A stretch of DNA of 64,000 bases, taken from contig NZ_JAANOG010000001.1 in the NCBI RefSeq assembly GCF_019923745.1, forward strand, positions 310,001-374,000, given 5' to 3'. The DNA is from Aquirufa aurantiipilula (GTDB taxonomy: Bacteria > Bacteroidota > Bacteroidia > Cytophagales > Spirosomataceae). Shown here in pieces: positions 7,899 through 17,239 of this stretch (the first letter of the stretch is position 1; every line of letters begins with the position of its first letter). The position numbers and the translations under genes were made by a program. The notes under the pieces were generated by a model. That model worked only from the letters and a program-made list of their open reading frames with translations, ran no database searches and was not told the origin of the DNA.

Positions 7899-9317
7899 TT
7901 AATTGATTAATTCTCCTAATAAAGTTCCTGAAGTACAATGAGTTATTTTTACATCTACAAATTTCCCTTTCATTTCATCATTTTTAGGAAAAACAACTAC
8001 CTTATTATTATCTGTTCTTCCAAAATGATGGGCAGAAGATTTTTTTGAATCACCTTCCACCAAAACACGTTGTATTGACCCTATCATTTGTTGATTTCGA
8101 TAGGCAGAATGAATTCTTTGAAGATCTATGATTTCTTGTAGTCTTCTTTTTTTCGTTTCTTCAGGAATATCATCTGCTAATTTCTTTTCAGCAGGAGTCC
8201 CTGGTCTTTCTGAATAAGAAAACATATACCCAAAATCATACTTTACTTCTTCCAATAAGCTCAATGAATCCTGATGTTCTTCTTCTGTTTCAGAACAAAA
8301 TCCAGCAATAAAATCATGGGATATACCACAAGATTCCCCTAATATTTGGCGTATCGAATGTATTCTTTCTAAATACCATTCTCTGGTATAAGTCCGATTC
8401 ATTAAATCCAAAATTCGGTTATTTCCACTTTGAGCTGGCAAATGAATGTTCTTACAGATATTACCATACTTTGACATTGTATATAACACATCGTTTGTAA
8501 TATCCTTGGGATGTGAGGTAGAGAACCTAACACGAAGTTCTGGGGTCAATTGAGCCACTTTTTCTAATAGCTGGGCAAAATTGATTGATTGATTCGTTTC
8601 AGGATTTTGCCAATGATAGGAATCTACATTTTGACCTAATAAGGTTACTTCTCGGTATCCAGCTTCAAAAAGTGAAGTACATTCTTTCAAAATAGAATCT
8701 AAATCTCTAGATCTTTCACGACCACGTGTATAAGGCACCACACAAAAGGAACACATATTATTACATCCACGCATAATACTAACTAATGCCGTAACTCCAT
8801 TGGTATGCAAACGAACGGGTTCAATATTGCCATAAGTTTCTTCCCTAGACAAAAAGACATTAACGGCCTTATTCCCATCTTCTATTTCTTCCAAAAGGCG
8901 CGGTAAATCACGATAAGCATCTGGTCCAGCTACCAAATCAACAATTTTCTCTTCTTCTAGTAATTTTGTTTTTAGTCGCTCAGCCATACATCCTAAAATA
9001 CCTACGGTAATATGTGGATTTTTAGCTTTAATAGGCTTGAAACTCTGTAAACGATGCCGGATCTTTTGTTCTGCGTTTTCTCGAATGGCGCAGGTATTCA
9101 ATAAAATAGTATCAGCTTCATGTATATTGGAAGTAGTAGAATAACCTTGTTCCATCAAAATGGAAGTCACCACTTCTGAATCGGCAAAATTCATTTGACA
9201 GCCGTAACTTTCTAAATAAATCTTTTTCGAAAAATCTGTTTGATTTTGACTGGGTGAAATTCTCGGTTCATCCAATCCTTTTATCTCCTCTGGTGAGAGT
9301 ACTTTTAAATCTTGCAT
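7899..9317 (-). CDS. miaB: tRNA-2-methylthio-N6-isopentenyladenosine synthase MiaB
   Basis: MiaB is a radical-SAM methylthiotransferase that converts i6A37 to ms2i6A37 in tRNAs reading UNN codons. The 472-residue protein has the N-terminal UPF0004 domain with cluster cysteines C40 ([12 protein letters not shown]), C76 ([10 protein letters not shown]) and C110 (GILGCMAE). The radical-SAM motif CNNMCSFC (C185, C189, C192) and a C-terminal TRAM domain follow. An N-terminal extension of about 30 residues is common in this phylum. The gene sits 52 bp downstream of lolD and directly upstream of the sigma-54 activator. Its upstream region carries a TAAATTTG -7 element flanked by a perfect palindrome. 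Confidence 0.97.
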   Translation of the reverse strand: MQDLKVLSPEEIKGLDEPRISPSQNQTDFSKKIYLESYGCQMNFADSEVVTSILMEQGYSTTSNIHEADTILLNTCAIRENAEQKIRHRLQSFKPIKAKNPHITVGILGCMAERLKTKLLEEEKIVDLVAGPDAYRDLPRLLEEIEDGNKAVNVFLSREETYGNIEPVRLHTNGVTALVSIMRGCNNMCSFCVVPYTRGRERSRDLDSILKECTSLFEAGYREVTLLGQNVDSYHWQNPETNQSINFAQLLEKVAQLTPELRVRFSTSHPKDITNDVLYTMSKYGNICKNIHLPAQSGNNRILDLMNRTYTREWYLERIHSIRQILGESCGISHDFIAGFCSETEEEHQDSLSLLEEVKYDFGYMFSYSERPGTPAEKKLADDIPEETKKRRLQEIIDLQRIHSAYRNQQMIGSIQRVLVEGDSKKSSAHHFGRTDNNKVVVFPKNDEMKGKFVDVKITHCTSGTLLGELIN

Positions 9318-9340
9318 GAATTAAAAATTGAATTAATTCA

Positions 9341-9348
9341 CAAATTTA
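9341..9348 (-). promoter_or_regulatory. Bacteroidota -7 element for miaB
   Basis: The minus strand reads TAAATTTG, an exact match to the TAnnTTTG -7 element used by the primary sigma factor of Bacteroidota. It lies 24 bases upstream of the miaB ATG. No well-spaced -33 TTTG is evident, because the upstream position is taken by a palindrome. This suggests a regulated internal promoter inside the lolD-miaB group. Confidence 0.45.
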
Positions 9349-9366
9349 TGACATTTTGTCAGACAA
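9349..9366. promoter_or_regulatory. Overlapping palindromes upstream of the miaB promoter
   Basis: TGACA-TTT-TGTCA (9349-9361) and TTGTC-A-GACAA (9356-9366) are two perfect overlapping dyads directly abutting the -7 element of miaB. Such a position suits an operator for a dimeric regulator. The CTGACA/TGTCAG half-site is shared with the repeats upstream of groS. Confidence 0.45.
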
Positions 9367-9369
9367 TGA

Positions 9370-10023
9370 CTATTGAATCTTGCCAGAATTTAAAATAATT
9401 ACTTGATCAGATTGATGAGTTAGTGCTTCATTGTGGGTAACCATGATAATTCTTTGATTCCAATCTTGTTTTAATTCTAAAAATAAGTCGTAGAGGTTTT
9501 CTGCATTATTTTTATCCAAATTACCTGTAGGCTCATCAGCCAAAAGGAGGCTAGGACGATTGATTAAAGCTCTAGCTACAGCCACTCGCTGCTGTTCTCC
9601 ACCGGATATTTGACCTGGAAACTTTTTAAGGATATTAACGATACCTAGCTTATTCACAATTTTATCAAAGAACTCGTCATCTTCTTGAGATAATTTACCC
9701 CCTCGAATGAACAGAGGGAATTTGATATTTTCTTCACATGAAAACTCGCCTAACAAATGATGAAATTGAAATACGAACCCCATTTTATTATTTCTAAAAA
9801 AACTTTGTTCATGTTCATTCAAACTAGAATAAGCTACACCATCCAAGTAGATTTCACCTGAATTGTAGTTTGTTAATATACCAATGATTTGTAATAGGGT
9901 ACTTTTACCTGAACCTGAAGGTCCCAGAATGGAGATTAATTCATTATTATTTATAGTAAAAGATATGTCGTCCAGAATTAATTGAGTCCCATAGGATTTG
10001 GAAATATTTTTTAATTCTAACAT
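9370..10023 (-). CDS. lolD: Lipoprotein-releasing ABC transporter ATPase LolD
   Basis: This 217-residue ATPase shows Walker [10 protein letters not shown] (34-42), the Q-loop context [11 protein letters not shown] that is characteristic of LolD (about 84-94), the signature ISGGEQQ (139-145), Walker [13 protein letters not shown] (159-170) and the H-loop THNEAL. LolD powers LolC/E in extracting lipoproteins from the inner membrane for transport to the outer membrane. No LolC/E permease is encoded next to it, which is common in Bacteroidota. It is divergent from sucC. A MacB/FtsE-type role cannot be fully excluded. Confidence 0.88.
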   Translation of the reverse strand: MLELKNISKSYGTQLILDDISFTINNNELISILGPSGSGKSTLLQIIGILTNYNSGEIYLDGVAYSSLNEHEQSFFRNNKMGFVFQFHHLLGEFSCEENIKFPLFIRGGKLSQEDDEFFDKIVNKLGIVNILKKFPGQISGGEQQRVAVARALINRPSLLLADEPTGNLDKNNAENLYDLFLELKQDWNQRIIMVTHNEALTHQSDQVIILNSGKIQ

Positions 10024-10118
10024 TTTTTTGTCTTTTTTTTATAAAATACGATTGATACAATAAGATTTTAAAAGTTTGGCAAATAAATAGTAATTTCACG
10101 AAATAAAAATTTTGATAA

Positions 10119-11309
10119 ATGAATATTCACGAATACCAAGCAAAAGAAATTTTAAAAAGTTACGGGGTAAGGATTCAAGAGGGTATTGTTGTTGACAAGT
10201 TGGAAGATGCTACTTCAGCAGCTGAAGCTTTAAAGGCACAAACAGGCACAGGCTGGTTTGTGGTTAAAGCTCAGATTCATGCGGGTGGACGTGGAAAAGG
10301 AGGAGGAGTAAAGCTTGCTAAGAACATGGATGAGGTTAATGAGCGTGTTTCTCAAATTTTGGGCATGCAATTGATCACCCACCAAACTGGCCCAGAAGGT
10401 AAAAAGGTAAATAAAGTTTTAATTAGCGAGGATGTTTATTATCCTGGCGATTCAGAACCTAAAGAATACTATTTATCGATTTTATTAGATCGTGGTCGTG
10501 CTTGCAATGTAATCATGGCATCTACTGAAGGTGGAATGGATATTGAGGAAGTAGCTGAGCATAGCCCAGAAAAAATCATTAAAGAGTGGATTGACCCACG
10601 TGTTGGATTACAAGATTTTCAAGCACGTAAAATTGCTTTCATGTTGGGCTTAAGTGGCCAAGCTTTGAAAGAAATGGTGAAGTTCATTCAATTCTTGTAC
10701 AAGGCTTACGTGGAAACAGATTCTTCCATGTTTGAAATCAATCCAGTTTTAAAAACGTCAGATGATAAAATTTTAGCTGTAGATGCTAAAGTTAACTTAG
10801 ATGACAATGCTCTATATCGTCACAAAGACTTAGCTGTTTTACGTGATATTTCTGAAGAAGATCCTTTGGAAGTGGAAGCGTCTGAAAATGATTTAAACTA
10901 CGTAAAATTAGATGGTAACGTAGGTTGTATGGTGAACGGAGCAGGTTTAGCCATGGCAACCATGGATATTATTAAGTTATCAGGTGGTGAACCCGCTAAT
11001 TTTCTTGATGTTGGGGGTGGAGCTAATGCTAAAACGGTAGAAGCAGGTTTCCGTATCATTTTACAAGATCCAAATGTAAAAGCTATTTTGATTAATATAT
11101 TTGGTGGTATTGTACGTTGTGATCGTGTGGCTAATGGAGTTGTAGAGGCCTACAAAAACATCGGTGAAATTAATGTGCCTATCATTGTACGTTTACAAGG
11201 AACTAATGCAGAAGAGGGAGCAGCTATCATTAATAATTCTGGTCTAAAAGTATTCTCTGCTGTCTTGTTAAAAGATGCAGCCAAATTGGTTTCGGAAGTA
11301 TTGAAATAA
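10119..11309 (+). CDS. sucC: Succinyl-CoA ligase (ADP-forming) beta subunit
   Basis: SucC forms the nucleotide-binding half of succinyl-CoA synthetase in the TCA cycle, making ATP or GTP from succinyl-CoA. The 396-residue protein has the N-terminal ATP-grasp domain with the glycine-rich loop [12 protein letters not shown] (54-65) and the C-terminal CoA-ligase domain with [17 protein letters not shown]. Length is standard. The partner gene sucD is not in this window. It heads a plus-strand run of housekeeping genes and stands 95 bp from the divergent lolD. Confidence 0.98.
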   Translation: MNIHEYQAKEILKSYGVRIQEGIVVDKLEDATSAAEALKAQTGTGWFVVKAQIHAGGRGKGGGVKLAKNMDEVNERVSQILGMQLITHQTGPEGKKVNKVLISEDVYYPGDSEPKEYYLSILLDRGRACNVIMASTEGGMDIEEVAEHSPEKIIKEWIDPRVGLQDFQARKIAFMLGLSGQALKEMVKFIQFLYKAYVETDSSMFEINPVLKTSDDKILAVDAKVNLDDNALYRHKDLAVLRDISEEDPLEVEASENDLNYVKLDGNVGCMVNGAGLAMATMDIIKLSGGEPANFLDVGGGANAKTVEAGFRIILQDPNVKAILINIFGGIVRCDRVANGVVEAYKNIGEINVPIIVRLQGTNAEEGAAIINNSGLKVFSAVLLKDAAKLVSEVLK

Positions 11310-11315
11310 TATTTT

Positions 11316-11927
11316 ATGAAAATTATCTGTGTAGGAAGGAATTATGTGGATCACATTAAGGAGTTATCAAATGAAAAACCCAAAGATCCAGTAATTTTTT
11401 TAAAGCCAGACACGGCATTATTAGATCAAAACTCGGATTTTTACTATCCGAGTTTTTCTCATGATGTACACCATGAAATTGAATTGGTTTTTCGGATTTC
11501 AAAAGTGGGAAAGAATATTGAATCTAAATTTGCCCATAAATACATTGATGGAATAGGTTTAGGTATTGATTTCACGGCTCGTGATTTGCAGGCTAAATTG
11601 AAAGAGAAAGGTCTTCCCTGGGAAAAATCAAAGGCTTTTAATGGTTCTGCATTTGTTTCAAGTATACGACCACTTAAGGAGGGTGAATTAGAGCAATCAA
11701 TACCTTTTCATTTGGATATTAACGGTTTGACCGTTCAGTCTGGAGAAAGTAATCTGATGATTTGGAATATCAGTGAGCTAATTGCTGACATTTCTCAATA
11801 TTTTACATTGAAAACAGGTGATTACATTTTTACAGGAACTCCTTCCGGAGTAGGACCTGTTAAAATTGGTGATAAATTAAGCGGATACCTGTATGAAGAT
11901 AAATTATTTGATTTAAACATCTCTTAA
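11316..11927 (+). CDS. Fumarylacetoacetate hydrolase (FAH) family protein
   Basis: This 203-residue protein of the FAH superfamily has the opening IICVGRNYVDHIKEL, the metal ligands in HHEIELVF (E54, E56) and GIDFTARDLQ (D85), and the late motif YIFTGTPSGVGPVKIGD. Family members hydrolyse or decarboxylate beta-diketo acids; short bacterial homologues include acylpyruvases and oxaloacetate decarboxylases. It starts 6 bp after sucC and ends one base before the peroxiredoxin gene, so it is likely in an operon with them. Its exact substrate cannot be read from sequence; oxaloacetate or acylpyruvate is my best guess given the TCA neighbour. Confidence 0.88.
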   Translation: MKIICVGRNYVDHIKELSNEKPKDPVIFLKPDTALLDQNSDFYYPSFSHDVHHEIELVFRISKVGKNIESKFAHKYIDGIGLGIDFTARDLQAKLKEKGLPWEKSKAFNGSAFVSSIRPLKEGELEQSIPFHLDINGLTVQSGESNLMIWNISELIADISQYFTLKTGDYIFTGTPSGVGPVKIGDKLSGYLYEDKLFDLNIS

Positions 11928-11928
11928 C

Positions 11929-12375
11929 ATGAGTTTACAAATTGGTGATGCAGCTCCCGCATTTAGTATGATGGATTCTGATGGTCTTTTGGTCGATTTA
12001 TCTGCATTAAAAGGCAATAAAGTGGTTCTATATTTTTATCCAAAGGATGATACTCCTGGCTGTACAGCTCAAGCTTGTAATCTAAATGAAAATTTAGATT
12101 ATTTGACTTCCAAAGGATACCGAGTTATTGGGGTCAGTGTAGATTCTAATGTAGCCCACACCAAATTCAAGAAAAAATATCAATTAAATTTCTCTCTTTT
12201 AGCGGATACCGAACACGAATTAGTCAGCAAATACGGAGTTTGGGTTGAGAAATCCATGTACGGTAAATCATATATGGGAACCGCTAGAACTACGTTTTTA
12301 ATCGATGAAAACGGAATTATTACGGATATTATAGCCAAAGTGGATACTAAAAATCATAGTTCTCAGATCCACTAA
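11929..12375 (+). CDS. bcp: Thioredoxin-dependent thiol peroxidase (BCP-type peroxiredoxin)
   Basis: This 148-residue peroxiredoxin of the BCP/PrxQ group reduces hydrogen peroxide and organic peroxides with thioredoxin as reductant. The motif DDTPGCTAQAC holds the peroxidatic C45 and the resolving C50, five residues apart as in the atypical two-Cys subclass. The conserved motifs YFYPKD and, later, GTARTTFLIDENG support the call. It is cytoplasmic, has no signal peptide, and is packed between the FAH gene and the transketolase pair. Confidence 0.95.
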   Translation: MSLQIGDAAPAFSMMDSDGLLVDLSALKGNKVVLYFYPKDDTPGCTAQACNLNENLDYLTSKGYRVIGVSVDSNVAHTKFKKKYQLNFSLLADTEHELVSKYGVWVEKSMYGKSYMGTARTTFLIDENGIITDIIAKVDTKNHSSQIH

Positions 12376-12384
12376 TTTATTTTT

Positions 12385-13242
12385 ATGCAAACACAAGAAT
12401 TAAAAAATGTAGCAAGCCAAGTACGAAGAGATATTCTTCGTCAAGTTCATGCTTGTCAATCTGGTCACCCTGGTGGTTCATTAGGTTGTACTGACCTATT
12501 AGTGGAATTGTATTTTAATTCCATGAAATTGGCACAAGATGCTAACGGAAAGGTAGTTTTTAATATGTCCGGAGCCAATGAAGATATTTTTTATCTTTCA
12601 AATGGCCATATTTCACCTTTATTATACAGCGTATTAGCTAGGAGGGGGTATTTTCCAGTTAAAGAATTAGGTACATTTAGACAGTTAAATTCACGTTTAC
12701 AAGGACATCCTACTCCTCATGAGCACTTAGAAGGCATTCGCATTGCATCTGGTTCTTTGGGGCAAGGTTTAAGTGTGGCCATCGGAACGGCTCAAGCCAA
12801 GAAACTTTCAAATGACCCATCTACAGTGTTTTGTTTAATGGGCGATGGAGAACAAAATGAAGGTCAAGTATGGGAAGCAGCAATGTATGCACCTCATCAC
12901 CAAGTTGATAATTTAATCGCCTTTATTGATGAAAATGGCCAACAAATCGACGGTCCTACTGAGAAAGTGATGAGTAATCGCGATCTAGAAGCTAAGTATA
13001 AAGCTTTTGGTTGGAACGTTTTGCGTATGGATGGAAATGATATGGATGAGGTGGTAGCTACTTTAGCTAAAGCAAAATCTTTATTGGGTAAAGGTTCTCC
13101 TATTATGATATTGATGAAGACTGAAATGGGCGCGGGAGTAGATTTCATGATGGGAAGTCATAAGTGGCACGGTGTGGCACCTAATGACCAGCAATTAGCT
13201 GACGCATTGGCACAATTAAACGAAACTTTAGGCGACTATTAA
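12385..13242 (+). CDS. Transketolase, N-terminal (ThDP-binding) subunit
   Basis: This 285-residue protein is the N-terminal half of a split transketolase. It contains SGHPGGSLG (26-34), GHISPLLYSVLARRGYF, the conserved GSLGQGLSVAIG, and the thiamine-diphosphate/Mg motif GDGEQNEG (152-159). Transketolase moves two-carbon units between sugar phosphates in the non-oxidative pentose phosphate pathway. The C-terminal subunit follows after 9 bp, so the two must assemble into one enzyme. Two-gene transketolases are well known in several bacterial phyla and archaea. It is not a frameshift: both genes have complete domain boundaries and their own ATG. Confidence 0.96.
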   Translation: MQTQELKNVASQVRRDILRQVHACQSGHPGGSLGCTDLLVELYFNSMKLAQDANGKVVFNMSGANEDIFYLSNGHISPLLYSVLARRGYFPVKELGTFRQLNSRLQGHPTPHEHLEGIRIASGSLGQGLSVAIGTAQAKKLSNDPSTVFCLMGDGEQNEGQVWEAAMYAPHHQVDNLIAFIDENGQQIDGPTEKVMSNRDLEAKYKAFGWNVLRMDGNDMDEVVATLAKAKSLLGKGSPIMILMKTEMGAGVDFMMGSHKWHGVAPNDQQLADALAQLNETLGDY

Positions 13243-13251
13243 TAATTTACA

Positions 13252-14202
13252 ATGAAGTTTACTTACGAAACAAAAAAAGATACTCGTTCAGGCTTTGGTG
13301 CAGGAATGGAATATTTGAGTCATAACAATCCTAAGGTTGTGGCTTTATGTGCTGATTTAATTGGCTCATTAAAATTAGAAGCTTTTATCAAAAATAGTCC
13401 AGAACGTTTTTTCCAAACAGGTATTGCTGAAGCAAACATGATTGGTATTTCTGCAGGATTAGCTATTGGAGGATATATTCCTTTCGCAACTACGTTTGCC
13501 AATTTTGGAACAGGCCGTGTGTATGATCAAATACGTCAATCAGTAGCATATTCTGGTAAAAACGTAAAAATTTGTTGTTCACATGCTGGTTTAACTTTGG
13601 GTGAAGACGGTGCTACGCACCAGATTTTAGAGGATATTGGTTTAATGAAAATGCTTCCAGGTATGGTCGTTATCAATCCTTGCGATTACAACCAAACTAA
13701 GGCTGCAACCATTGCCATTGCGGAGTATGAAGGACCAGTTTATCTTCGTTTTGGTCGTCCTGTAGTTCCGGTATTTACTCCTGAAAATCAAAAATTTGAA
13801 ATTGGTAAAGCCATTCATCTTATTGAAGGATCTGATGTGACAATTTTAGCCACAGGTCATTTGGTTTGGGAAGCGATACAAGCAGCTGAAATACTTGAAG
13901 AAAAAGGTATTAAAGCAGATGTATTAAATATACACACCATAAAACCTTTGGATACAGCTGCTATTTTAGCTTCGATCTCAAAAACAGGTTGTGTTGTTAC
14001 TGCGGAAGAACATCAAATTAACGGAGGATTGGGTGATTCAGTAGCTCAATTTTTATCACAAAACCGTCCGACAGTTCAAGAATTTGTTGGTGTGAACGAC
14101 TCATTTGGAGAATCTGGGAAACCAGCAGATTTGATGGAAAAATATGGTTTAAATGCGGCAGCTATTGTGGAGAAATCACTCAAAGCTATCACTAGAAAAT
14201 AG
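13252..14202 (+). CDS. Transketolase, C-terminal (pyrimidine-binding) subunit
   Basis: This 316-residue protein is the other half of the split transketolase. It holds the pyrimidine-binding domain with the catalytic glutamate in TGIAEANMIGISAG (E60), the conserved SHAGLTLGEDGATHQ stretch, and the C-terminal transketolase domain ending VGVNDSFGESGKP. Together with the preceding gene it covers the full length of a single-chain transketolase. A 1-deoxyxylulose-5-phosphate synthase split is less likely given the domain order and length. It converges on tamL with only one base between the stop codons and no terminator. Confidence 0.95.
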   Translation: MKFTYETKKDTRSGFGAGMEYLSHNNPKVVALCADLIGSLKLEAFIKNSPERFFQTGIAEANMIGISAGLAIGGYIPFATTFANFGTGRVYDQIRQSVAYSGKNVKICCSHAGLTLGEDGATHQILEDIGLMKMLPGMVVINPCDYNQTKAATIAIAEYEGPVYLRFGRPVVPVFTPENQKFEIGKAIHLIEGSDVTILATGHLVWEAIQAAEILEEKGIKADVLNIHTIKPLDTAAILASISKTGCVVTAEEHQINGGLGDSVAQFLSQNRPTVQEFVGVNDSFGESGKPADLMEKYGLNAAAIVEKSLKAITRK

Positions 14203-14203
14203 A

Positions 14204-16486
14204 TTAAAAAGGATAACCGATTCCTATATTAAATTCAATTGGGTTTTCTCCACTGCTAAATGAGGTTTTGGAGAGAACCCATTTTTCATTGATTGGTTTG
14301 GCTGGATTTATTACTTTGGTGGCTAAATCTAATCGCAATAAGAAATAAGAGAAATCCCAGCGTAAACCAAATCCAGTACCTACGGCTATTTGATTATAGA
14401 AATTGTCAAAAGCGAAATAGCCATCTTTTTCTCCTTTTGAGTTGGCAAATGTCCAGATATTACCAGCATCTATAAAAACGGCTCCATTCATTTTCCCAAA
14501 CATTTGAAACATTGGGAATCGGTATTCAACAGAGGATTCTAATAAAATACTTCCAGGTTGCTCTATCAAATTACTAATCGAATTATAGGCACCTGGACCT
14601 AAGCGACGTGGTTTCCATGCACGTAAACTACTAGGTCCACCAATAAAGAAATTCTTCTCATAGGGTAATTGATAATCGTTTTCTTCCCCATAAGCATAAG
14701 CAAGACCTCCGATAAATTTAAAAGCCAATTGAGATTTTCTATTTATGCCGAGCATTTTATATTTTCTATAATCAAAATTGAATCGTAAGAAACGATAGAA
14801 TTGAATATTTTGATTACTGCCTAAAATGTTTTCGATGAAAGTGATTTTTTTATTTCCGATAAGATTTAAAGTACTACCACCTGACTCAAGTCCTATTTGA
14901 AAGGATTCTCCTGCCAGCAGTTCATTGCTTGGTAAGAAACTTCGATACGCGTAGGTGAAATGAATGCTAGATACGAAACTGGGGTTAAAACTTCGATACA
15001 AGTTATTCCCTTGTAATCGTAATTCTTCTAAATAACTTTTAAAGGCACTAGCAGTGGAAGTCTCTGGATAATTGGTATTTAATATATTTAAATCCACTAA
15101 TGAAAACTGGAATGTTTTGAAAGGTGATTTTCTCCATTGATACCTTTGGAAAATTTTAAAATTAGTTCGCAAATATTCTGGTCGATTAATGTAATCATAA
15201 CCAAAACCAAGCTGAGTTTGAGAGGCATATAAAGCACCTAATTGCTTTTTAATAGTAGCCGGTAAAAATAGTTTAGGGAAATTGAGGGTAGTACTTAGAT
15301 TAACTTCTAAGTTTTTTCTTGCTTGATCGGTATTGATAAATCCCGCTTGGGCTTCAAAACCTACGCGAGCAGAGAAATCCAAATAATCTAGACTCGAAAA
15401 TACCCGCCTTACTTTAAATGAATTTGTTAAGAATGGACCAGGAATTCCTCTAAAAACACTTCCACCTAATTCTGAGGAAAAATTAAACTTTTCATTGGGT
15501 ACTAATTCGACCTTAGGAAAAACCCGAGTAGAAGAAGTGTCAAATTTGATTGACACCGATTTGAATTGATCCGAAGCGTAAATATTTTGTAAACTTTGAT
15601 TCAATTGATCTACCGAGTACAAATCTCCTTCTTTAAAGGTAATTAATTTAGATAGTGCTGTTGTATTTAAAACCCCAACATTACTTGTGTCTGAATATTG
15701 ATAATTGATAAAACTCGCCTTACCAAAGCGAAACAAACGATCATATAATCGATTGGTGTTAACTTCTTTGAAGTCTGGTATTTTATAGATAATACCAACT
15801 CTGAATAGACTGCTATCCTTTAAATCATTCAGTTTTAAACCAACAGCTTCATTGGAAAAGTAAAAATATCCTTGATTTTTTAAATAATGTGTGATGTTTT
15901 CTTTCTCCTTTTTTAATAATTCTAGATTCAAACGATCATTAACAGATATAACACTTTCGGTATTATAATATACTTCAATTTTTTTACCCAATTGAGGGTT
16001 ATCCACTAAAAATGAATCGTTTTTCGAAAAGCTACTGACTGAATTTTCTTCGATGGAAAAGGTTATATTAGCTAGTTTATTTGAATTATGAATGGTATCA
16101 ATCCGTAAATAAACTTGGTTTTTTAAGAAACCATTGTTTCGATAATATTTATGAATAGCCTCCTTTGTTATTTCTAAATAGGCTTTATTTAAACTTGGAT
16201 TTGGTGTATTAAACAATTGAATGAAAGCGGGGGATTTGCCCAATGAATCTTTCAATTTTCTCTTAGCTTCGAAAAAGCCATAGGTTTTAGGAGAAAAGAT
16301 TCTCGCATAGGATTCCTTTAAACCAGGTATATTTGTTCTAAGATCTTCCTTGGATATTAATTTATTGCCTTGGATATCTATTCGGTTTACCTTGTACTCT
16401 GTAAATTTAAATTGACGATACCCAGTACAGGAAAAGAATAAAACCTGAATAATAAGTAATCCAATAAGTATATTTCTATATTTCAA
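14204..16486 (-). CDS. tamL: TamL: BamA/TamA-family outer-membrane lipoprotein
   Basis: This 760-residue Omp85-family protein has a lipoprotein signal peptide with the lipobox FFSC and acylated cysteine at residue 20. POTRA-like repeats follow (about 30-330), then a C-terminal sixteen-strand beta-barrel that ends with the outer-membrane signal GIGYPF. TamL is the Bacteroidota form of TamA and works with TamB in inserting outer-membrane proteins or in envelope lipid homeostasis. The start is TTG at 16486-16484: an in-frame TAG lies only two codons upstream and no ATG precedes the signal peptide. That TTG directly abuts the ATG of the divergent methyltransferase gene. Confidence 0.93.
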   Translation of the reverse strand: MKYRNILIGLLIIQVLFFSCTGYRQFKFTEYKVNRIDIQGNKLISKEDLRTNIPGLKESYARIFSPKTYGFFEAKRKLKDSLGKSPAFIQLFNTPNPSLNKAYLEITKEAIHKYYRNNGFLKNQVYLRIDTIHNSNKLANITFSIEENSVSSFSKNDSFLVDNPQLGKKIEVYYNTESVISVNDRLNLELLKKEKENITHYLKNQGYFYFSNEAVGLKLNDLKDSSLFRVGIIYKIPDFKEVNTNRLYDRLFRFGKASFINYQYSDTSNVGVLNTTALSKLITFKEGDLYSVDQLNQSLQNIYASDQFKSVSIKFDTSSTRVFPKVELVPNEKFNFSSELGGSVFRGIPGPFLTNSFKVRRVFSSLDYLDFSARVGFEAQAGFINTDQARKNLEVNLSTTLNFPKLFLPATIKKQLGALYASQTQLGFGYDYINRPEYLRTNFKIFQRYQWRKSPFKTFQFSLVDLNILNTNYPETSTASAFKSYLEELRLQGNNLYRSFNPSFVSSIHFTYAYRSFLPSNELLAGESFQIGLESGGSTLNLIGNKKITFIENILGSNQNIQFYRFLRFNFDYRKYKMLGINRKSQLAFKFIGGLAYAYGEENDYQLPYEKNFFIGGPSSLRAWKPRRLGPGAYNSISNLIEQPGSILLESSVEYRFPMFQMFGKMNGAVFIDAGNIWTFANSKGEKDGYFAFDNFYNQIAVGTGFGLRWDFSYFLLRLDLATKVINPAKPINEKWVLSKTSFSSGENPIEFNIGIGYPF

Positions 16487-17239
16487 ATGATGCTAACGAA
16501 TAAACAAATAAAGTTAATTAATTCTCTACATTCTAAAAAAGGTCGAACTGAGAACGAACTATTTTTGGTAGAAGGAGAGAAGGGTATTCAAGAAGTATTG
16601 GATTCAAGCTTTGGGGTAGAATTTTTAGTCATTAACGAAGAATATTCGGATCTATTTTCTTCTCCTACTATTCCCACTTACTTTGTTTCCAAAGATGAAA
16701 TTACAAAGCTCAGTACTTTAACGATAAACCATTATGGATTAGCCATCGTTCGAACCAAAACGGTTCATTCCTTATCTTCACTAGAAAACCAAGTATTAGT
16801 CTTAGATGGTGTTCGAGATCCTGGTAATTTAGGTACCATTATTCGTATTTGTGATTGGTATGGAATCTCACAAATTGTTTTATCGAATGATTGTACTGAA
16901 TTCTATAATCCCAAAGTAATTGCTGCCACCATGGGTTCTTTTAAACGTGTAACATGTTTCTATACGGATCTTACTAAATTCTTTCAAGCGAATCCTGAAC
17001 ATAAGATACTTGGAGCAGATTTGTCAGGAGAAAATTTACATACTTATTCTTTTCCAAACAAAGCCTTTATTGTGATGGGAAGTGAATCACATGGAATTAG
17101 AAAAGAGGTAAGTGCTTTCATTCAGGAAAGAATAACCATTCCTAGATTTGGTGAAGCTGAGTCATTGAACGTGGCAATTTCAACTGGAATTATACTAGAC
17201 CATGTAAGAAGAAATCAATCACTCTCTGGCCTTAAATAA
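16487..17239 (+). CDS. SpoU/TrmH-family RNA 2'-O-methyltransferase
   Basis: This 250-residue protein has a short substrate-binding N-terminal domain and the knotted SPOUT catalytic domain. The three SpoU motifs are visible: LDGVRDPGNLGTIIR (motif 1), FIVMGSESHGI (motif 2) and IPRFGEAESLNVAISTGIIL (motif 3). It methylates a ribose 2'-OH in rRNA or tRNA using AdoMet; the target is not predictable. Its ATG is immediately next to the tamL start on the other strand, and its 3' end overlaps the queuosine-transporter gene by 25 bp. Confidence 0.93.
   Translation: MMLTNKQIKLINSLHSKKGRTENELFLVEGEKGIQEVLDSSFGVEFLVINEEYSDLFSSPTIPTYFVSKDEITKLSTLTINHYGLAIVRTKTVHSLSSLENQVLVLDGVRDPGNLGTIIRICDWYGISQIVLSNDCTEFYNPKVIAATMGSFKRVTCFYTDLTKFFQANPEHKILGADLSGENLHTYSFPNKAFIVMGSESHGIRKEVSAFIQERITIPRFGEAESLNVAISTGIILDHVRRNQSLSGLK

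Noticed and set aside
12385-14202. Frameshifted single-chain transketolase
   Set aside because: The two genes have separate ATG starts, a 9-bp gap and complete domain borders, which is the known two-subunit form.
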